DNA from: an uncultured Microbacterium sp.
GTDB lineage: Bacteria > Actinomycetota > Actinomycetes > Actinomycetales > Microbacteriaceae
Assembly (NCBI RefSeq): GCF_947488465.1
Contig: NZ_CANKZA010000004.1
Coordinates: forward strand, 1-64,000
Direction of reading: 5' to 3'
DNA length: 64,000 nucleotides
Positions 44,976 through 54,249 of the stretch are shown piece after piece (the stretch's first letter is position 1; each line of letters opens with the position of its first letter). The translations under genes and the position numbers were made by a program. The notes beneath the pieces are model-generated. The model was not told the origin of the DNA, did not search any database, and saw nothing but the letters and a program-made list of their open reading frames with translations.

Positions 44976-46193
44976 GTGCAAGAGACCGCTGAAGAGACGA
45001 AGGTGCCCGTCTCGATCGTCTGCGTGTACAACGATCCGGAGGTGCTGGAGAGTTGTCTCGCTCGCTCCATCCGCGAGCTACTCGACTCAGCGCCGGCGAC
45101 CGAGTTCCTCCCGATCGACAACCGCAACAACGCGTTCTCGACCGCCGGAGGTGCACTCAACGAGGGGGCACAGCGCGCACGCAACGATGTCGTGGTTTTC
45201 GTGCACCAGGATGTCGTCCTTCACTCGCTCATCGCCCTCGAACGGGCGGCAGCCGTCCTTCTGACACGCCCGGACATCGGCGTTGCGGGGGCGGTCGGCA
45301 TCGACGCGCGCCACCACATCCTCGGCCGCATCCGTGACCGCGTCGTACCGATCGGGAAAGTGGCGCTCGAGCCACTCGACGTCGACACTCTCGACGAGGT
45401 CCTTCTGATCGTGAGCCGTGACCGTATTCTGAGCGAACCGCTGAGCGAGGATCCGCTTCTGGCGTGGCACGCGTACGGAGTCGAATACTGTGCGCGGTCA
45501 CGGCACGCGGGCCTGCGGGCCGTGGCGCTCGAGGCACCCCTCACGCACAACAGCCTCACGACGAACCTGAAGGATCTTGACCTCGCTCACCATCGGGTGG
45601 GAGAGATCTATCCACGTCTCCTGCCTATTCAGACGACGTGCGGCACCATCCACGGCGACCGGGCGCCGAAGCGCACCACGCTGTTACGCCGGCGCATCCG
45701 GAATGCCGGAATCTGGTGGCGCGAGTCACTCGAAGCCCGCGCGGTGGCCAAGGTCGCACCGACAAGTACCGTCGTCCTCGCCGACGTGCGGCTTGTCGTC
45801 GATGAGGCGATGGATCGCGCGGGGATGACGTCCCTGCGGGTGGTGGATCTGGTCGACGACGGCGCTCCCACGGCGGCCGATGGTCTCTCAAGGTATGGCC
45901 GATCGTTCTCCGCCGCGACCGGGACGGCGCAGGTCGCACGCGAGGCGATCCGTAACCGCGCGGCAGGCGAACTCCTCCTGATCACCGCGCCCACTCGATC
46001 CGCTATCTCCCTCCTCGGCCCACTGGGTCCATACCCGCACGTGATCGGGCACACGCGCGAAACGGGCGTCTGGGTGCTCGTCGGCGCCTCCGCCCCCACA
46101 CTCCAGCCTCTGTGGTCGACCCGCCGTAGCCGCCCGTTCGCCGGGTGGGCGGGATCCCGCAAGCCGGCACAAGCGTCGTCGAGCCCCGCGTGA
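44976..46193 (+). CDS. Glycosyltransferase family 2-like protein with extra C-terminal domain
   Basis: 405 aa. Residues ~10-215 form a GT-A domain: VSIVCVYNDPEVLESCL, then DNRNNAF, and FVHQDVVL in place of the usual DxD, a variant known in some GT2 proteins. Residues ~215-400 are a separate region with no recognised fold, containing beta-strand-like VVLADVRLVVDEAMD and ITAPTRSAISLL. GTG start after GGGGGTG. Overlaps the next glycosyltransferase by 4 bp. The donor is unknown. Confidence 0.75.
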   Translation: MQETAEETKVPVSIVCVYNDPEVLESCLARSIRELLDSAPATEFLPIDNRNNAFSTAGGALNEGAQRARNDVVVFVHQDVVLHSLIALERAAAVLLTRPDIGVAGAVGIDARHHILGRIRDRVVPIGKVALEPLDVDTLDEVLLIVSRDRILSEPLSEDPLLAWHAYGVEYCARSRHAGLRAVALEAPLTHNSLTTNLKDLDLAHHRVGEIYPRLLPIQTTCGTIHGDRAPKRTTLLRRRIRNAGIWWRESLEARAVAKVAPTSTVVLADVRLVVDEAMDRAGMTSLRVVDLVDDGAPTAADGLSRYGRSFSAATGTAQVAREAIRNRAAGELLLITAPTRSAISLLGPLGPYPHVIGHTRETGVWVLVGASAPTLQPLWSTRRSRPFAGWAGSRKPAQASSSPA

Positions 46194-47569
46194 GAGGCGC
46201 GCACCGGGGTGCGGGATTGGCAGCAAGAGGATTCGGCGCGGTCGTAACCCTCACCGATCTCCTACCGCCCCGCATCCGTTATGGCTACGTCCATCGGGTG
46301 ACCACCAAGATCTTCAGCCGCCCGCTGCCCACGCTCCCTGCGATAGAAAGGATGCCCGCCGGACGCGAGGCCGTGGACACCCTTTCGGTGCCGGCAGACC
46401 TCACGGGCGCGCTCGTCACCGACCATCTGGATGTCGGGGGCATCGGCGCGGTCATCGAGACACTCGCGCGGGGACTTCCGCGTTACGGCGTACGACCCAT
46501 CGTGGTGTGCCCCGGAGACGGCGCACGAGCAGCGCGGTTACGTGCGCACGGCGTGGAGGTGCGCTGCGCGGCATCCGCGCAGGAGGCCGTCGACGCGCTA
46601 CGCGGCGTGGACGTCATCGCGCTCCACAGTGCTCCCGATCATCTGGAGCGCTGCGCGATCGAGAGCGATCTGCCGCTCGTAACCGTCATGCACAACACGG
46701 AGATCCACTTCACTCGGCGTCGCTGGATCACCTTCCGCGAACTGCTGAGTCGATCCGTCACGGGTGTGGCGGTCAGCGAAACCGTCCGCGAGTTCCACAT
46801 CCGGCACGTGCCCGCAGAGATCGCCACCCGCATCCGTGTCGTTCCCAACGGCGCGACCGCGGAGACCGCCGGCCACCCGCGGGAACGGGACACCGCTCGT
46901 AATGCACTCGCCGCGGCCGTGAACACGCCCCTCCGTGACGATGTCGTCTTCGCGTGCCTCGCGCGCTACGACTCGCAGAAGAACGTCGCGGGCACAGTGG
47001 CTTCCTTCCTGCACGCGGTGGAATCAGGCCTCACCGGCGCGCGCCTGGTCTATGCCGGCGACCCCTCCGATTGGGCGGAACTGCGGCGCGCCGACGCGAT
47101 TCGACTCAGCAGTGCGCACGGCGACCGCGTTCACTTGCTCGGCAACTCCCACGCAAGCACCCTGCTCCTGGCCGCCGATGTCTTCCTCCTGAACTCGTTC
47201 TTCGAGGGGTGGGCCGTGGCGGCCACCGAAGCCGCCGCGTCTGGGATGCCGCTGGTACTCAGCGAGGTCGGGGGTGCGGCCGAGCTCATCGCATTCGATG
47301 GCGAGCGATCCGTGCTCATCCCGAACGCCGTCGGGGACGCCGGGTCGGTCACCGATGCGCGTGTCGTCTCAGCGCGGCGACACTCTCGGCATCAGTCCAA
47401 CCGGGCCGATCTCGCCAAGGCGCTCGCGGCGGTCGCGAGCCGCGTACGCGCCGACCCGGAGCGACGGGTTCCGCCAGCGATCCGCACGAGCACTGCGGAG
47501 ATGATCGGCGGTCACGCGGATGCCCTGCGCGAAGCGCGCGATGCGCACGTCGCTATCGGCGACGTTTGA
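46190..47569 (+). CDS. Family 4-type (GT-B) glycosyltransferase
   Basis: 459 aa. An N-terminal acceptor domain with DHLDVGGIGAVIETLARGLP (GG loop) is followed by the C-terminal donor domain with IRVVPNGA, FACLARYDSQKNVAGTVASFLHAV, and the acid/E-x7-E-like SFFEGWAVAATEAAASGMPLVLSEVGGAAELI. GTG start overlapping the previous stop. The last ~90 residues are a helical extension. It converges with the deacetylase gene, overlapping its end by 17 bp. Confidence 0.86.
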   Translation: MRGAHRGAGLAARGFGAVVTLTDLLPPRIRYGYVHRVTTKIFSRPLPTLPAIERMPAGREAVDTLSVPADLTGALVTDHLDVGGIGAVIETLARGLPRYGVRPIVVCPGDGARAARLRAHGVEVRCAASAQEAVDALRGVDVIALHSAPDHLERCAIESDLPLVTVMHNTEIHFTRRRWITFRELLSRSVTGVAVSETVREFHIRHVPAEIATRIRVVPNGATAETAGHPRERDTARNALAAAVNTPLRDDVVFACLARYDSQKNVAGTVASFLHAVESGLTGARLVYAGDPSDWAELRRADAIRLSSAHGDRVHLLGNSHASTLLLAADVFLLNSFFEGWAVAATEAAASGMPLVLSEVGGAAELIAFDGERSVLIPNAVGDAGSVTDARVVSARRHSRHQSNRADLAKALAAVASRVRADPERRVPPAIRTSTAEMIGGHADALREARDAHVAIGDV

Positions 47570-48206
47570 CCTGCGACGCGAGGGCGTTTCGGATCTCCCG
47601 CGCCCGCGATCGGTGACCGATGATGCCCTCGACCGTCACCGCGGTGTCGGCGGCCGTCACGCTGTAGCGCGGCTGGAACCAGGTCCCCGGCCGAGCGGGC
47701 AGTCGATCGCTCGTGTACAGCGCCCGATAGCCGCGCGCGCGCACCTCACGGATCGTCGCCCGTTCGTAGAGGCCGAGGGGCGCGGCGATGAGGTCGATCG
47801 GCGCGCCCGCGACGTCGGCGAGCACTGTCCTGGCCTCGTCGAACTCGCGGCGGACAGCATCAGGACCCAGACGGCGCCAGGGTACGTGATCCCACCCATG
47901 ACTGCCGATCGTCATGCCGTGTGCGCGCAGTTCATGTAGGTCGTCCCGGCCGAGGCTCATCGGATCGTCCAGTCGGCCGGCGAGTGGAAAGAACGTCGCG
48001 CGCAGATTTCGCTCACGCAGGGCAGGAAGGGCAACGTCGACGTCCGTCCGATTGCCGTCGTCGAAGCTGAGTTCGACGCCGTCACTGCCGGCGACGACAT
48101 CGAGCACACGCAGAAACTCCGACTGCGGCATCCAGTACTGTGCTTCGCCCGGCTCCCGCTCGTTCATGCAGGTGCCCACTCCGTGAAAACACACATGGAT
48201 CGTCAT
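47553..48206 (-). CDS. Polysaccharide deacetylase (CE4/NodB-like)
   Basis: 217 aa. SFDDGNRTDVDVALPALRERNLRATFF carries the DD metal/base pair of the NodB domain, and IGSHGWDH the SHxxxH zinc ligands. No signal peptide is apparent, so it may act in the cytoplasm on lipid-linked or nucleotide-linked sugars. Overlaps the upstream glycosyltransferase by 4 bp. Confidence 0.86.
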   Translation of the reverse strand: MTIHVCFHGVGTCMNEREPGEAQYWMPQSEFLRVLDVVAGSDGVELSFDDGNRTDVDVALPALRERNLRATFFPLAGRLDDPMSLGRDDLHELRAHGMTIGSHGWDHVPWRRLGPDAVRREFDEARTVLADVAGAPIDLIAAPLGLYERATIREVRARGYRALYTSDRLPARPGTWFQPRYSVTAADTAVTVEGIIGHRSRAREIRNALASQVKRRR

Positions 48207-49060
48207 TTCACGGTCTCCGTCGTCTCTGCTCTGTTACGTGTGCTGTCGTCCCGCTCCCATGCGGAGCTTTGGCGGTCCCGCCGCGCGCGCACTGCGGCCA
48301 TCAGGGTGATCGCCACGTACGGCACCGCCGCTGGGATCAAACGAGGGTCGCGCACGACCACCCACAGCCATGCCGAGCGGTTCGATTCGCGCACCGCTCC
48401 CTCGATCTGCCCATCGGCCGACGCCGCGCGTAGTTGCGCGTTGCCGCGCCGCACCCTCACCAACCGGGTGATAAGCGCCCGCGTGGTCAGGGGCGTCTCG
48501 ACGACAACCTCGACACCCTGCGCCTCGGCCTTCTCAGACTCCACGAACTGTGCATCGAGGAAGAGATCGTCGGAGATCAGCGGAGGAAACTCAGCGAACC
48601 GCTTCCGCCCTTCCTCCGAAAGGACGATCACGCCACGCCCGAAGAGACCGGCGCGGAAGACCGGCAACCGCGAGTTGATGGCGGCGTAGGACCGTACGGG
48701 CCACGGCCGGCCGACGGTGTTGAGCACTCGGCGGGGCACGACCGCAAGCACCTCTGGTCGCGCGGCGAATACCGCGGCGATCGTCGTGAACGCCCCCGCG
48801 GGCAGGACGATGTCGGCATCGACGTAGGCGCGTGGGAACCCGCGGGCGATGCGGTCGGCCGCGTTGAGCGCGGCAGCCTTGCCCGGCGCGCGCCGATCGA
48901 CCACACGGACGCCACGACTGCCCGCCACTGCCACCGTTTCATCGGTGCAGCCGTTGGCGCTCACGATGATCTCGTATTCCCCCTGTTGGGCGCGCAGCGC
49001 GTCGAGGGTGCGTCCGATGACGGCTTCCTCGTTGTGGGCAGCGACGATCACGCTGAACAT
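48203..49060 (-). CDS. Family 2 glycosyltransferase
   Basis: 285 aa. It begins FSVIVAAHNEEAVIGRTLDAL, followed by ANGCTDETV, and YVDADIVLPAG with the DAD metal site. LISDDLFLDAQFV supplies the EDL-type DDxF motif. One C-terminal hydrophobic segment (IPAAVPYVAITLMAAV) suggests membrane association. ATGA overlap with the deacetylase gene. Lies 24 bp downstream of the ACP gene, likely in one operon. Confidence 0.87.
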   Translation of the reverse strand: MFSVIVAAHNEEAVIGRTLDALRAQQGEYEIIVSANGCTDETVAVAGSRGVRVVDRRAPGKAAALNAADRIARGFPRAYVDADIVLPAGAFTTIAAVFAARPEVLAVVPRRVLNTVGRPWPVRSYAAINSRLPVFRAGLFGRGVIVLSEEGRKRFAEFPPLISDDLFLDAQFVESEKAEAQGVEVVVETPLTTRALITRLVRVRRGNAQLRAASADGQIEGAVRESNRSAWLWVVVRDPRLIPAAVPYVAITLMAAVRARRDRQSSAWERDDSTRNRAETTETVK

Positions 49061-49084
49061 GAGCTTGCAGCAGCGCTCTCGATG

Positions 49085-49351
49085 TCAGGTCCGGCGTTCG
49101 TCGACGAACTGCGAAAGGGATCCGATCGTCGAGAACACCTCTTCGGTGAAGTCTTCGTCGCCGATGACGAACCCGAACTCCTCTTCCAGAGCCGCGGCCA
49201 GTTCGAGCAGTGCCAGCGAATCGAGCTCGGGCATGACGCCGAACAACTCCGTGTGCACGTCCAGAGTGTCCGCCCTGTCGGCGATGTCGAGGGTGGTCGC
49301 GATGACCCCGGTGACCCGTTCGACGGTCGTGCTGTTCACGTTCACGCTCAT
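49085..49351 (-). CDS. Acyl carrier protein dedicated to the EPS locus
   Basis: 88 aa, acidic four-helix protein. PELDSLALLELAAALEEEFG contains the DSL motif with Ser45, the site for 4'-phosphopantetheine. It is not linked to fatty-acid synthase genes but to a PLP decarboxylase, an acyltransferase and an AMP ligase, so it probably carries a special acyl or aminoacyl group for polysaccharide modification. Holo-form by AcpS (30041) is plausible. Confidence 0.9.
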   Translation of the reverse strand: MSVNVNSTTVERVTGVIATTLDIADRADTLDVHTELFGVMPELDSLALLELAAALEEEFGFVIGDEDFTEEVFSTIGSLSQFVDERRT

Positions 49352-49394
49352 GATTTCTCATCCCCATTGTTCGTGTGCGAACCGGCGAGCATCA

Positions 49395-50612
49395 TCATAC
49401 GAGCACCTCCAACGGCATCGGGTGGCTGAGAAAAGCGGTGGGGCTGGCGGTCAATCCGTAGGCGCCGGCCTGGAACAGCACGATGAGATCTCCGACGTCG
49501 GCACGCGGCAGTTCGACGCCGTTGCCGAGAATGTCGAGGGGGGTGCACAGGCATCCGACCACCTGCACACGCTCTGCGTCGTCGCTGTCGATTCTGTCGG
49601 CGACGGCGATCGGATAGTTCCGCCGGATCACCTGACCGAAGTTGCCCGATGCCGCCATCTGGTGGTGCATCCCTCCGTCGACAACAAGGAAGGTCTTGCC
49701 CCGAGAAACCTTCCGGTCGACGACGCGCGTGACGTACACGCCGCACTCCCCGACGATGTACCGGCCGAGTTCCAGCACGACACGGGCGTGGGGAAGCACC
49801 GGGCGGATTCGCTCGCGCAGGAGCATCTCGAGATTCTGTCCGACGGCGTGCAGGTCGAGCGGCTCTTCGTTCGCGTAGTACGGGATGCCAAGGCCACCCC
49901 CGAGGTTGAGATAGACCGGCGGTGAGGACATCTCCCGCGCCAGCGAAAGGAGCAGGTCGACCGTCTTGGCCTGCGCCTCGAGGATGATCTCGGTGTGCAG
50001 GTTCTGTGAGCCGGCGAAGACGTGGAAGCCCGTGAGATCGACATCAGCGAGTTCGAGCTGTCGGATCAGGGCGGGCACGTCTTCCGCATCGACGCCGAAT
50101 TGCTGAGCGCCGCCCCCCATACGCATTCCCGAGCCCTTCACCTCGAAATCGGGGTTCACACGAATCGCCACGTGCGGGCGGATGCCCAGTTCGGCGCCGA
50201 TGCGGGTGACACGGTCGGCTTCGGTCACCGATTCGAGCTCGATGATCACGCCGGCAGCCACCGCCTGGGTGAGCTCCGCGATCGACTTCGCCGGGCCAGC
50301 GAAGCTGATCTCCCCGGGCGCGATCGGGGTGTCGAGCGCGAGCTTCATCTCTGCGCCCGATGCGACATCGAGCGAGTCGACGATCCCGCTGAGGTGCTGC
50401 ACGAGCGCCGGCATGGGATTGGACTTGACGGCGTAGCTCAGTTCGAGGTCCGCCGGGAGCTCAGCTCGCAACAGCGCGATCCGATTACTGAGAAGCGTGC
50501 GGTCGTAAGCGAAGAACGGGGTGCTCCCCACCCGCTGGGCAAGGCGCTCCACGGGGACACCGCCGACGAGCATGCCGCCGCCGCTGGTCGCGAACTCGTG
50601 TCTATGGGTCAC
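49395..50612 (-). CDS. Type III PLP-dependent decarboxylase (exosortase-A-locus type)
   Basis: 405 aa, alanine-racemase-like TIM barrel plus beta domain. SYAVKSN gives the PLP Lys63; LGGGLGIPYY is the phosphate-binding loop; ELGRYIVGECGVYVTRV and CLCTPLDIL (Cys at the dimer active site) follow the diaminopimelate/ornithine decarboxylase pattern. Layout and length match the decarboxylase associated with exosortase A loci rather than housekeeping LysA. It is predicted to release a primary amine from an amino acid, free or ACP-bound. 43 bp upstream of the ACP gene. Confidence 0.86.
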   Translation of the reverse strand: MTHRHEFATSGGGMLVGGVPVERLAQRVGSTPFFAYDRTLLSNRIALLRAELPADLELSYAVKSNPMPALVQHLSGIVDSLDVASGAEMKLALDTPIAPGEISFAGPAKSIAELTQAVAAGVIIELESVTEADRVTRIGAELGIRPHVAIRVNPDFEVKGSGMRMGGGAQQFGVDAEDVPALIRQLELADVDLTGFHVFAGSQNLHTEIILEAQAKTVDLLLSLAREMSSPPVYLNLGGGLGIPYYANEEPLDLHAVGQNLEMLLRERIRPVLPHARVVLELGRYIVGECGVYVTRVVDRKVSRGKTFLVVDGGMHHQMAASGNFGQVIRRNYPIAVADRIDSDDAERVQVVGCLCTPLDILGNGVELPRADVGDLIVLFQAGAYGLTASPTAFLSHPMPLEVLV

Positions 50613-50659
50613 AGATGTCTCCTTCGGACTTCAGCATTCATGGTCGCGCCCGCATCCGT

Positions 50660-51514
50660 CTACCATTCGAGACACGTCAGCTCGCTGTAGAGGTAGTCGA
50701 TATCGCTGGCGGACAGGGTGTCGCTCTTGAACATCTTCGGTCGGCCACGCGGGAGCAGGATCGCTCCCGAGGGTTTTCCGCCGACGACGCGCGGCTCGAG
50801 CAGCGTCGCCACCACGCCGTGCCGGAGAAGCAGGTGACTACCCAGCGGCCGGATCCCCCGGCGAAACAGGGCCGCGTCACCGACGTGGAGGATCGAGGCG
50901 AAGGCACGCACGCCCTTGCGCGTGTCTTTGCGGAAGACGACATAACAGACCTCGTCACCCGACACCAGAACGACGTGCTTGGCGGCACGGGTCTCGCGAT
51001 GGTCCTCGTAGATCTTCTTGTCAGCGCCCGTCAGCACCGACGCGAGGACGGCCGGGTCGTCGCTGACTCTCACCCGGCCGAACGTCGGCCAGGGAAGATT
51101 GGGCATGATCACCGTCGTCGTGTCGAGGTCGACGAAGTTGAGTTTTCGATTCAACGGCACGACATTGCCACTCGGCGAGAAGTCCGTGAAGTGGTATCCC
51201 TTCTGACGCAGCAGCGACATGAGGAGCCGAAGACCTTGCGCCCGGTGGGAGTCCAGGACACACCATGCGCCGAGGTTGCAAAACTGCTCCACGCGACCGC
51301 CGACCACGCGTTGGGAGTAGTAGGCCAGATAGGCACCCACCACGTCTCCGTCGCTGCGGAGGAAGTAACCGTGATTGGGTGCCGCGACCGCCCACGGCAC
51401 CTGGAGCGCGCCGGTCCAGGCGGCGGCGCTCACACGGTGATTGAGGTTCTCGTTCAGAAAGCGGGCGACTGCCGGCAGATCCGCGTCGGTGATGGGCCCA
51501 AGCTCGACGGCCAC
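50660..51514 (-). CDS. GNAT-fold acyltransferase
   Basis: 284 aa. A GNAT-like N-terminal domain (LGPITDADLPAVARFLNENL, then DVVGAYLAYYSQRV, and WCVLDSHRAQGLRLLMSLLRQKG with the acyl-CoA/ACP pyrophosphate loop) is followed by a second half resembling a further GNAT or FemAB-like module (YVVFRKDTRKGVRAFASILHVG). Position between the decarboxylase and AMP ligase suggests it transfers the ACP-bound acyl group to an amine or sugar. GTG start. I cannot name the substrate. Confidence 0.7.
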   Translation of the reverse strand: MAVELGPITDADLPAVARFLNENLNHRVSAAAWTGALQVPWAVAAPNHGYFLRSDGDVVGAYLAYYSQRVVGGRVEQFCNLGAWCVLDSHRAQGLRLLMSLLRQKGYHFTDFSPSGNVVPLNRKLNFVDLDTTTVIMPNLPWPTFGRVRVSDDPAVLASVLTGADKKIYEDHRETRAAKHVVLVSGDEVCYVVFRKDTRKGVRAFASILHVGDAALFRRGIRPLGSHLLLRHGVVATLLEPRVVGGKPSGAILLPRGRPKMFKSDTLSASDIDYLYSELTCLEW

Positions 51515-51517
51515 GGG

Positions 51518-52954
51518 CTACCACTCCCCTCTCTGCGGCGACATATCCGGCGACGGGACGGGCTGGCTCGCGAAAAGCGCTTCGGCGAGAGCTGAGGCCG
51601 CACCCTGATCTACTTTGCCGTTGGCGAGGCGCGGCAAGCGAGGCACCGCGACGAGATCGGGAAGCACTTCGGGTCGCAGCACGGACGCCGCATCACGACG
51701 GAGGCCGGAGATCTCGCCCCCCGGCCCTTCGACCAGGCTGACCAGCTGCCCAGCGAGCGTCATGACGGTGAAGGTGGGAATCGTCCGTCCGTCACGGAGC
51801 GCTTCGTCGATTTCATCGAGGTCGACGAAACTGCCACTTCTCTTCACGCGGCGGCCGGCACGCCCCCAGCAATAGAGCGATCCGTTCACCCGCTCCCCCA
51901 CGTCACCGGTGAGCACGCTGCCGTCACTCTGCCATCGGGGATAGTCGTCCGTCTCACCGAAGAAGTACCCACGCGGCAAATGCGGGGAGGCGATCGTCAG
52001 CATGCGGATGCCGTCGATGTCGACGGTGTCGGTGGCCCACAACCCGACGGACCCCCGCCCGATGGGCACGGTGCCGCGTTCAGACGGCACGTCGTCGGAT
52101 GCCGCGAACCGGGCGGTGCTGGCGAAGCCGATCGTCTCACTTGTGCCGTACGTGTTGACGACGGCCGGAACCCCGAAACCGAACACCTGATTGACGTGGC
52201 CGATCGGCAGGCGATCGCCGCCGGAACCCCACACCCGCAGTGCGGTGCCGGCGTGCGCACGACGCTCGGCGACACCGAGCTCGATGAAGCGCGGCGCGAG
52301 GCGCACGTGCGTCGCAGCGACTCGGTCGATGAAGCGGAGCGGTCTCAGCTGATCACCCAACGCGCTCGACACGTGGATCTCGGCGCCGCTGGCCAAAGCG
52401 ATCAGGAGGTTCGTGATGGCCATGTCGTACGCGGGGTTGGAAACCTCCGCCCATCGGCCTTCGTGGTCGAGTTCGAGTGCATCCGCGCCCGCCGCCACGA
52501 ACGCCGCGATCGCCGTCCAGGTCGACAGCACGCCTTTGGGCCCGCCGCCCGTCGATCCGGACGACATCGCGACGTAGCCGGCGGCGGCGACCTGCAGCGA
52601 GTCGAGGTGCCGCACGGACGCCTCCCGCGCATCGTCCGCCCCGACGACGATGTCGGGCTGAAGCGCAGCGAGGATCCCGCCCCGACGGCCCATCGGAGTC
52701 GTCGGGTCGAGGAAGCAGATCGAGTAGTCGCCGAGAATCGCGGCGAGCAGATGCACGACGGAGCGGTTGGACAGCGGCAGACTGACCGCGACGAGAGGCG
52801 ACTCGCGCAACGCGGAGCGTCGAATGTCGGCTGCGGTCACGTGCGCCGCCGCGATCAGCTCGCGGTTCGTGAGCGCGTCCTTCGGATCACTGATCGCGCG
52901 AGCGTCGGAGCGGCCCGCGCGAACGGCGAGGATCCGGTGAGCGAGTTCGTTCAT
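51518..52954 (-). CDS. AMP-forming acyl/aminoacyl ligase
   Basis: 478 aa ANL-superfamily enzyme. The P-loop MSSGSTGGGPKGV lies at 130-142, YGTSETIG at 269-276, TGDVGE at 349-354, hinge and K/R region GRAGRRVKRSG at 364-374, and the catalytic lysine K447 in ANGKVDQ. It lacks fused carrier or condensation domains, so it must load a free-standing carrier, the ACP at 49085 being the obvious partner. Architecture is like exosortase-A-associated ligases and DltA-like enzymes. Ends 3 bp from the acyltransferase gene. Confidence 0.86.
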   Translation of the reverse strand: MNELAHRILAVRAGRSDARAISDPKDALTNRELIAAAHVTAADIRRSALRESPLVAVSLPLSNRSVVHLLAAILGDYSICFLDPTTPMGRRGGILAALQPDIVVGADDAREASVRHLDSLQVAAAGYVAMSSGSTGGGPKGVLSTWTAIAAFVAAGADALELDHEGRWAEVSNPAYDMAITNLLIALASGAEIHVSSALGDQLRPLRFIDRVAATHVRLAPRFIELGVAERRAHAGTALRVWGSGGDRLPIGHVNQVFGFGVPAVVNTYGTSETIGFASTARFAASDDVPSERGTVPIGRGSVGLWATDTVDIDGIRMLTIASPHLPRGYFFGETDDYPRWQSDGSVLTGDVGERVNGSLYCWGRAGRRVKRSGSFVDLDEIDEALRDGRTIPTFTVMTLAGQLVSLVEGPGGEISGLRRDAASVLRPEVLPDLVAVPRLPRLANGKVDQGAASALAEALFASQPVPSPDMSPQRGEW

Positions 52955-52959
52955 GCGGA

Positions 52960-54249
52960 TCAGACCACCGCGTGCGCATAGTCGGGCCAGTGTCGCGCCG
53001 GGACGTTGGCGTCAAGCACCGGCAACCCCGCAGATTCGAAGGTGCCCTCCGGCACGCGATCCGACCCGAGGATGACGCCGTCGACCCCGTCGATCGCCAC
53101 CGCGCGCGACTCGGAGAGCAGGCGCTCCAAGTGCGGCAACCGAAGGCGGATATACGACTCGTTACTGCCGATGAGCTCCGCCGGGTTGACGACATCATCG
53201 TAGATGCGCACATCGACGCCCTTCCCGGTGAGGGTCTCGGCGATATCGACATACGGGCTCTCGCGAAGGTCGTCGGTCCCGCTCTTGAACGCGAGTCCCA
53301 GCAACGCCACTTTGCGCCATCCGAGGGCGAGCACGTGATCGACGACCCGGCGCGTGTGCGCGGCGTTGCTCGCCAACAAGCTCTCCAGTAGCGGCGCGGA
53401 GACGTCGGCGCGGCGCGCCGCGTAGGTCAGCGCGCGGACATCCTTCGGAAGGCACGACCCACCGAACGACCCACCCGGTCGGAGGTACCGCTCGGATACG
53501 TTCAGAATCTTGTCCTCCGCGAACACCGCCATCAGTGTGTTTGCATCGACGCCGTAGGCGTCAGCGAACCGTGCCATCTCATTCGCGAACGTGATCTTCA
53601 CCGCATGGAAGGCGTTGCTCGCGTACTTGATGGATTCCGCCGTCGACACGGTGACGTGGCGGATTGGCGCGTCGACGGCGCGGACCATCTCGGTCACGGC
53701 GCGCAGTGCCGCATCGTCGTCAGTGCCGATGATCGTGAATGGGGGATGCCGGAAATCCGCAATCGCGGTTGATTCGCGAAGGAATTCCGGGCAGTAGGCG
53801 ACGCTGTACTGCTCCTCCCTGCCGCGCGGCATGAGTGACTCGACGATTCGATCGGTCGTCCCCGGCAGGAGTGTGCTGCGGACGGCCACCGTCAGATGCG
53901 GCTCGTTGACGCCCGCCTCGATGAATGCCGCGATTTGCGCGAGAACGCCTTCGACGAAGCCGGTGAAGAGCGAGCCGTTCGGGGCGGATGGCGTTCCGAC
54001 ACAGACGATCGCAACATCGGCGCCGTGCAGTGCTGCTCCGGCATCCGTTGTCGCTGTCAGAAGCCCCGATCCGACGACACGCTGGGTAAGTGTCTCGAGG
54101 CCGGGTTCGGCCAGGGGCGCACGACCCTGCAGGATCGCCTCAACTTTCGACTCTGCGAGGTCAACGCCGACGACCTCGTGCCCGGCATCCGCCAGGCACG
54201 CCGCCGTGACACTGCCCACATATCCGAGTCCGAACACCGCTACCTTCAC
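52960..54249 (-). CDS. UDP-glucose/GDP-mannose dehydrogenase family protein
   Basis: 429 aa. An N-terminal NAD-binding GLGYVGSV, central domain with AYCPEFLRESTAI, nucleophile Cys266 in GGSFGGSCLPKDV, and a C-terminal domain with GLAFKSGTDDLRESP. It oxidises a nucleotide hexose to the uronic acid, supplying an acidic sugar to the EPS. UDP-Glc versus UDP-N-acetylhexosamine versus GDP-Man cannot be told. GTG 54247-54249 overlaps the preceding glycosyltransferase stop by 4 bp. Confidence 0.93.
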   Translation of the reverse strand: MKVAVFGLGYVGSVTAACLADAGHEVVGVDLAESKVEAILQGRAPLAEPGLETLTQRVVGSGLLTATTDAGAALHGADVAIVCVGTPSAPNGSLFTGFVEGVLAQIAAFIEAGVNEPHLTVAVRSTLLPGTTDRIVESLMPRGREEQYSVAYCPEFLRESTAIADFRHPPFTIIGTDDDAALRAVTEMVRAVDAPIRHVTVSTAESIKYASNAFHAVKITFANEMARFADAYGVDANTLMAVFAEDKILNVSERYLRPGGSFGGSCLPKDVRALTYAARRADVSAPLLESLLASNAAHTRRVVDHVLALGWRKVALLGLAFKSGTDDLRESPYVDIAETLTGKGVDVRIYDDVVNPAELIGSNESYIRLRLPHLERLLSESRAVAIDGVDGVILGSDRVPEGTFESAGLPVLDANVPARHWPDYAHAVV

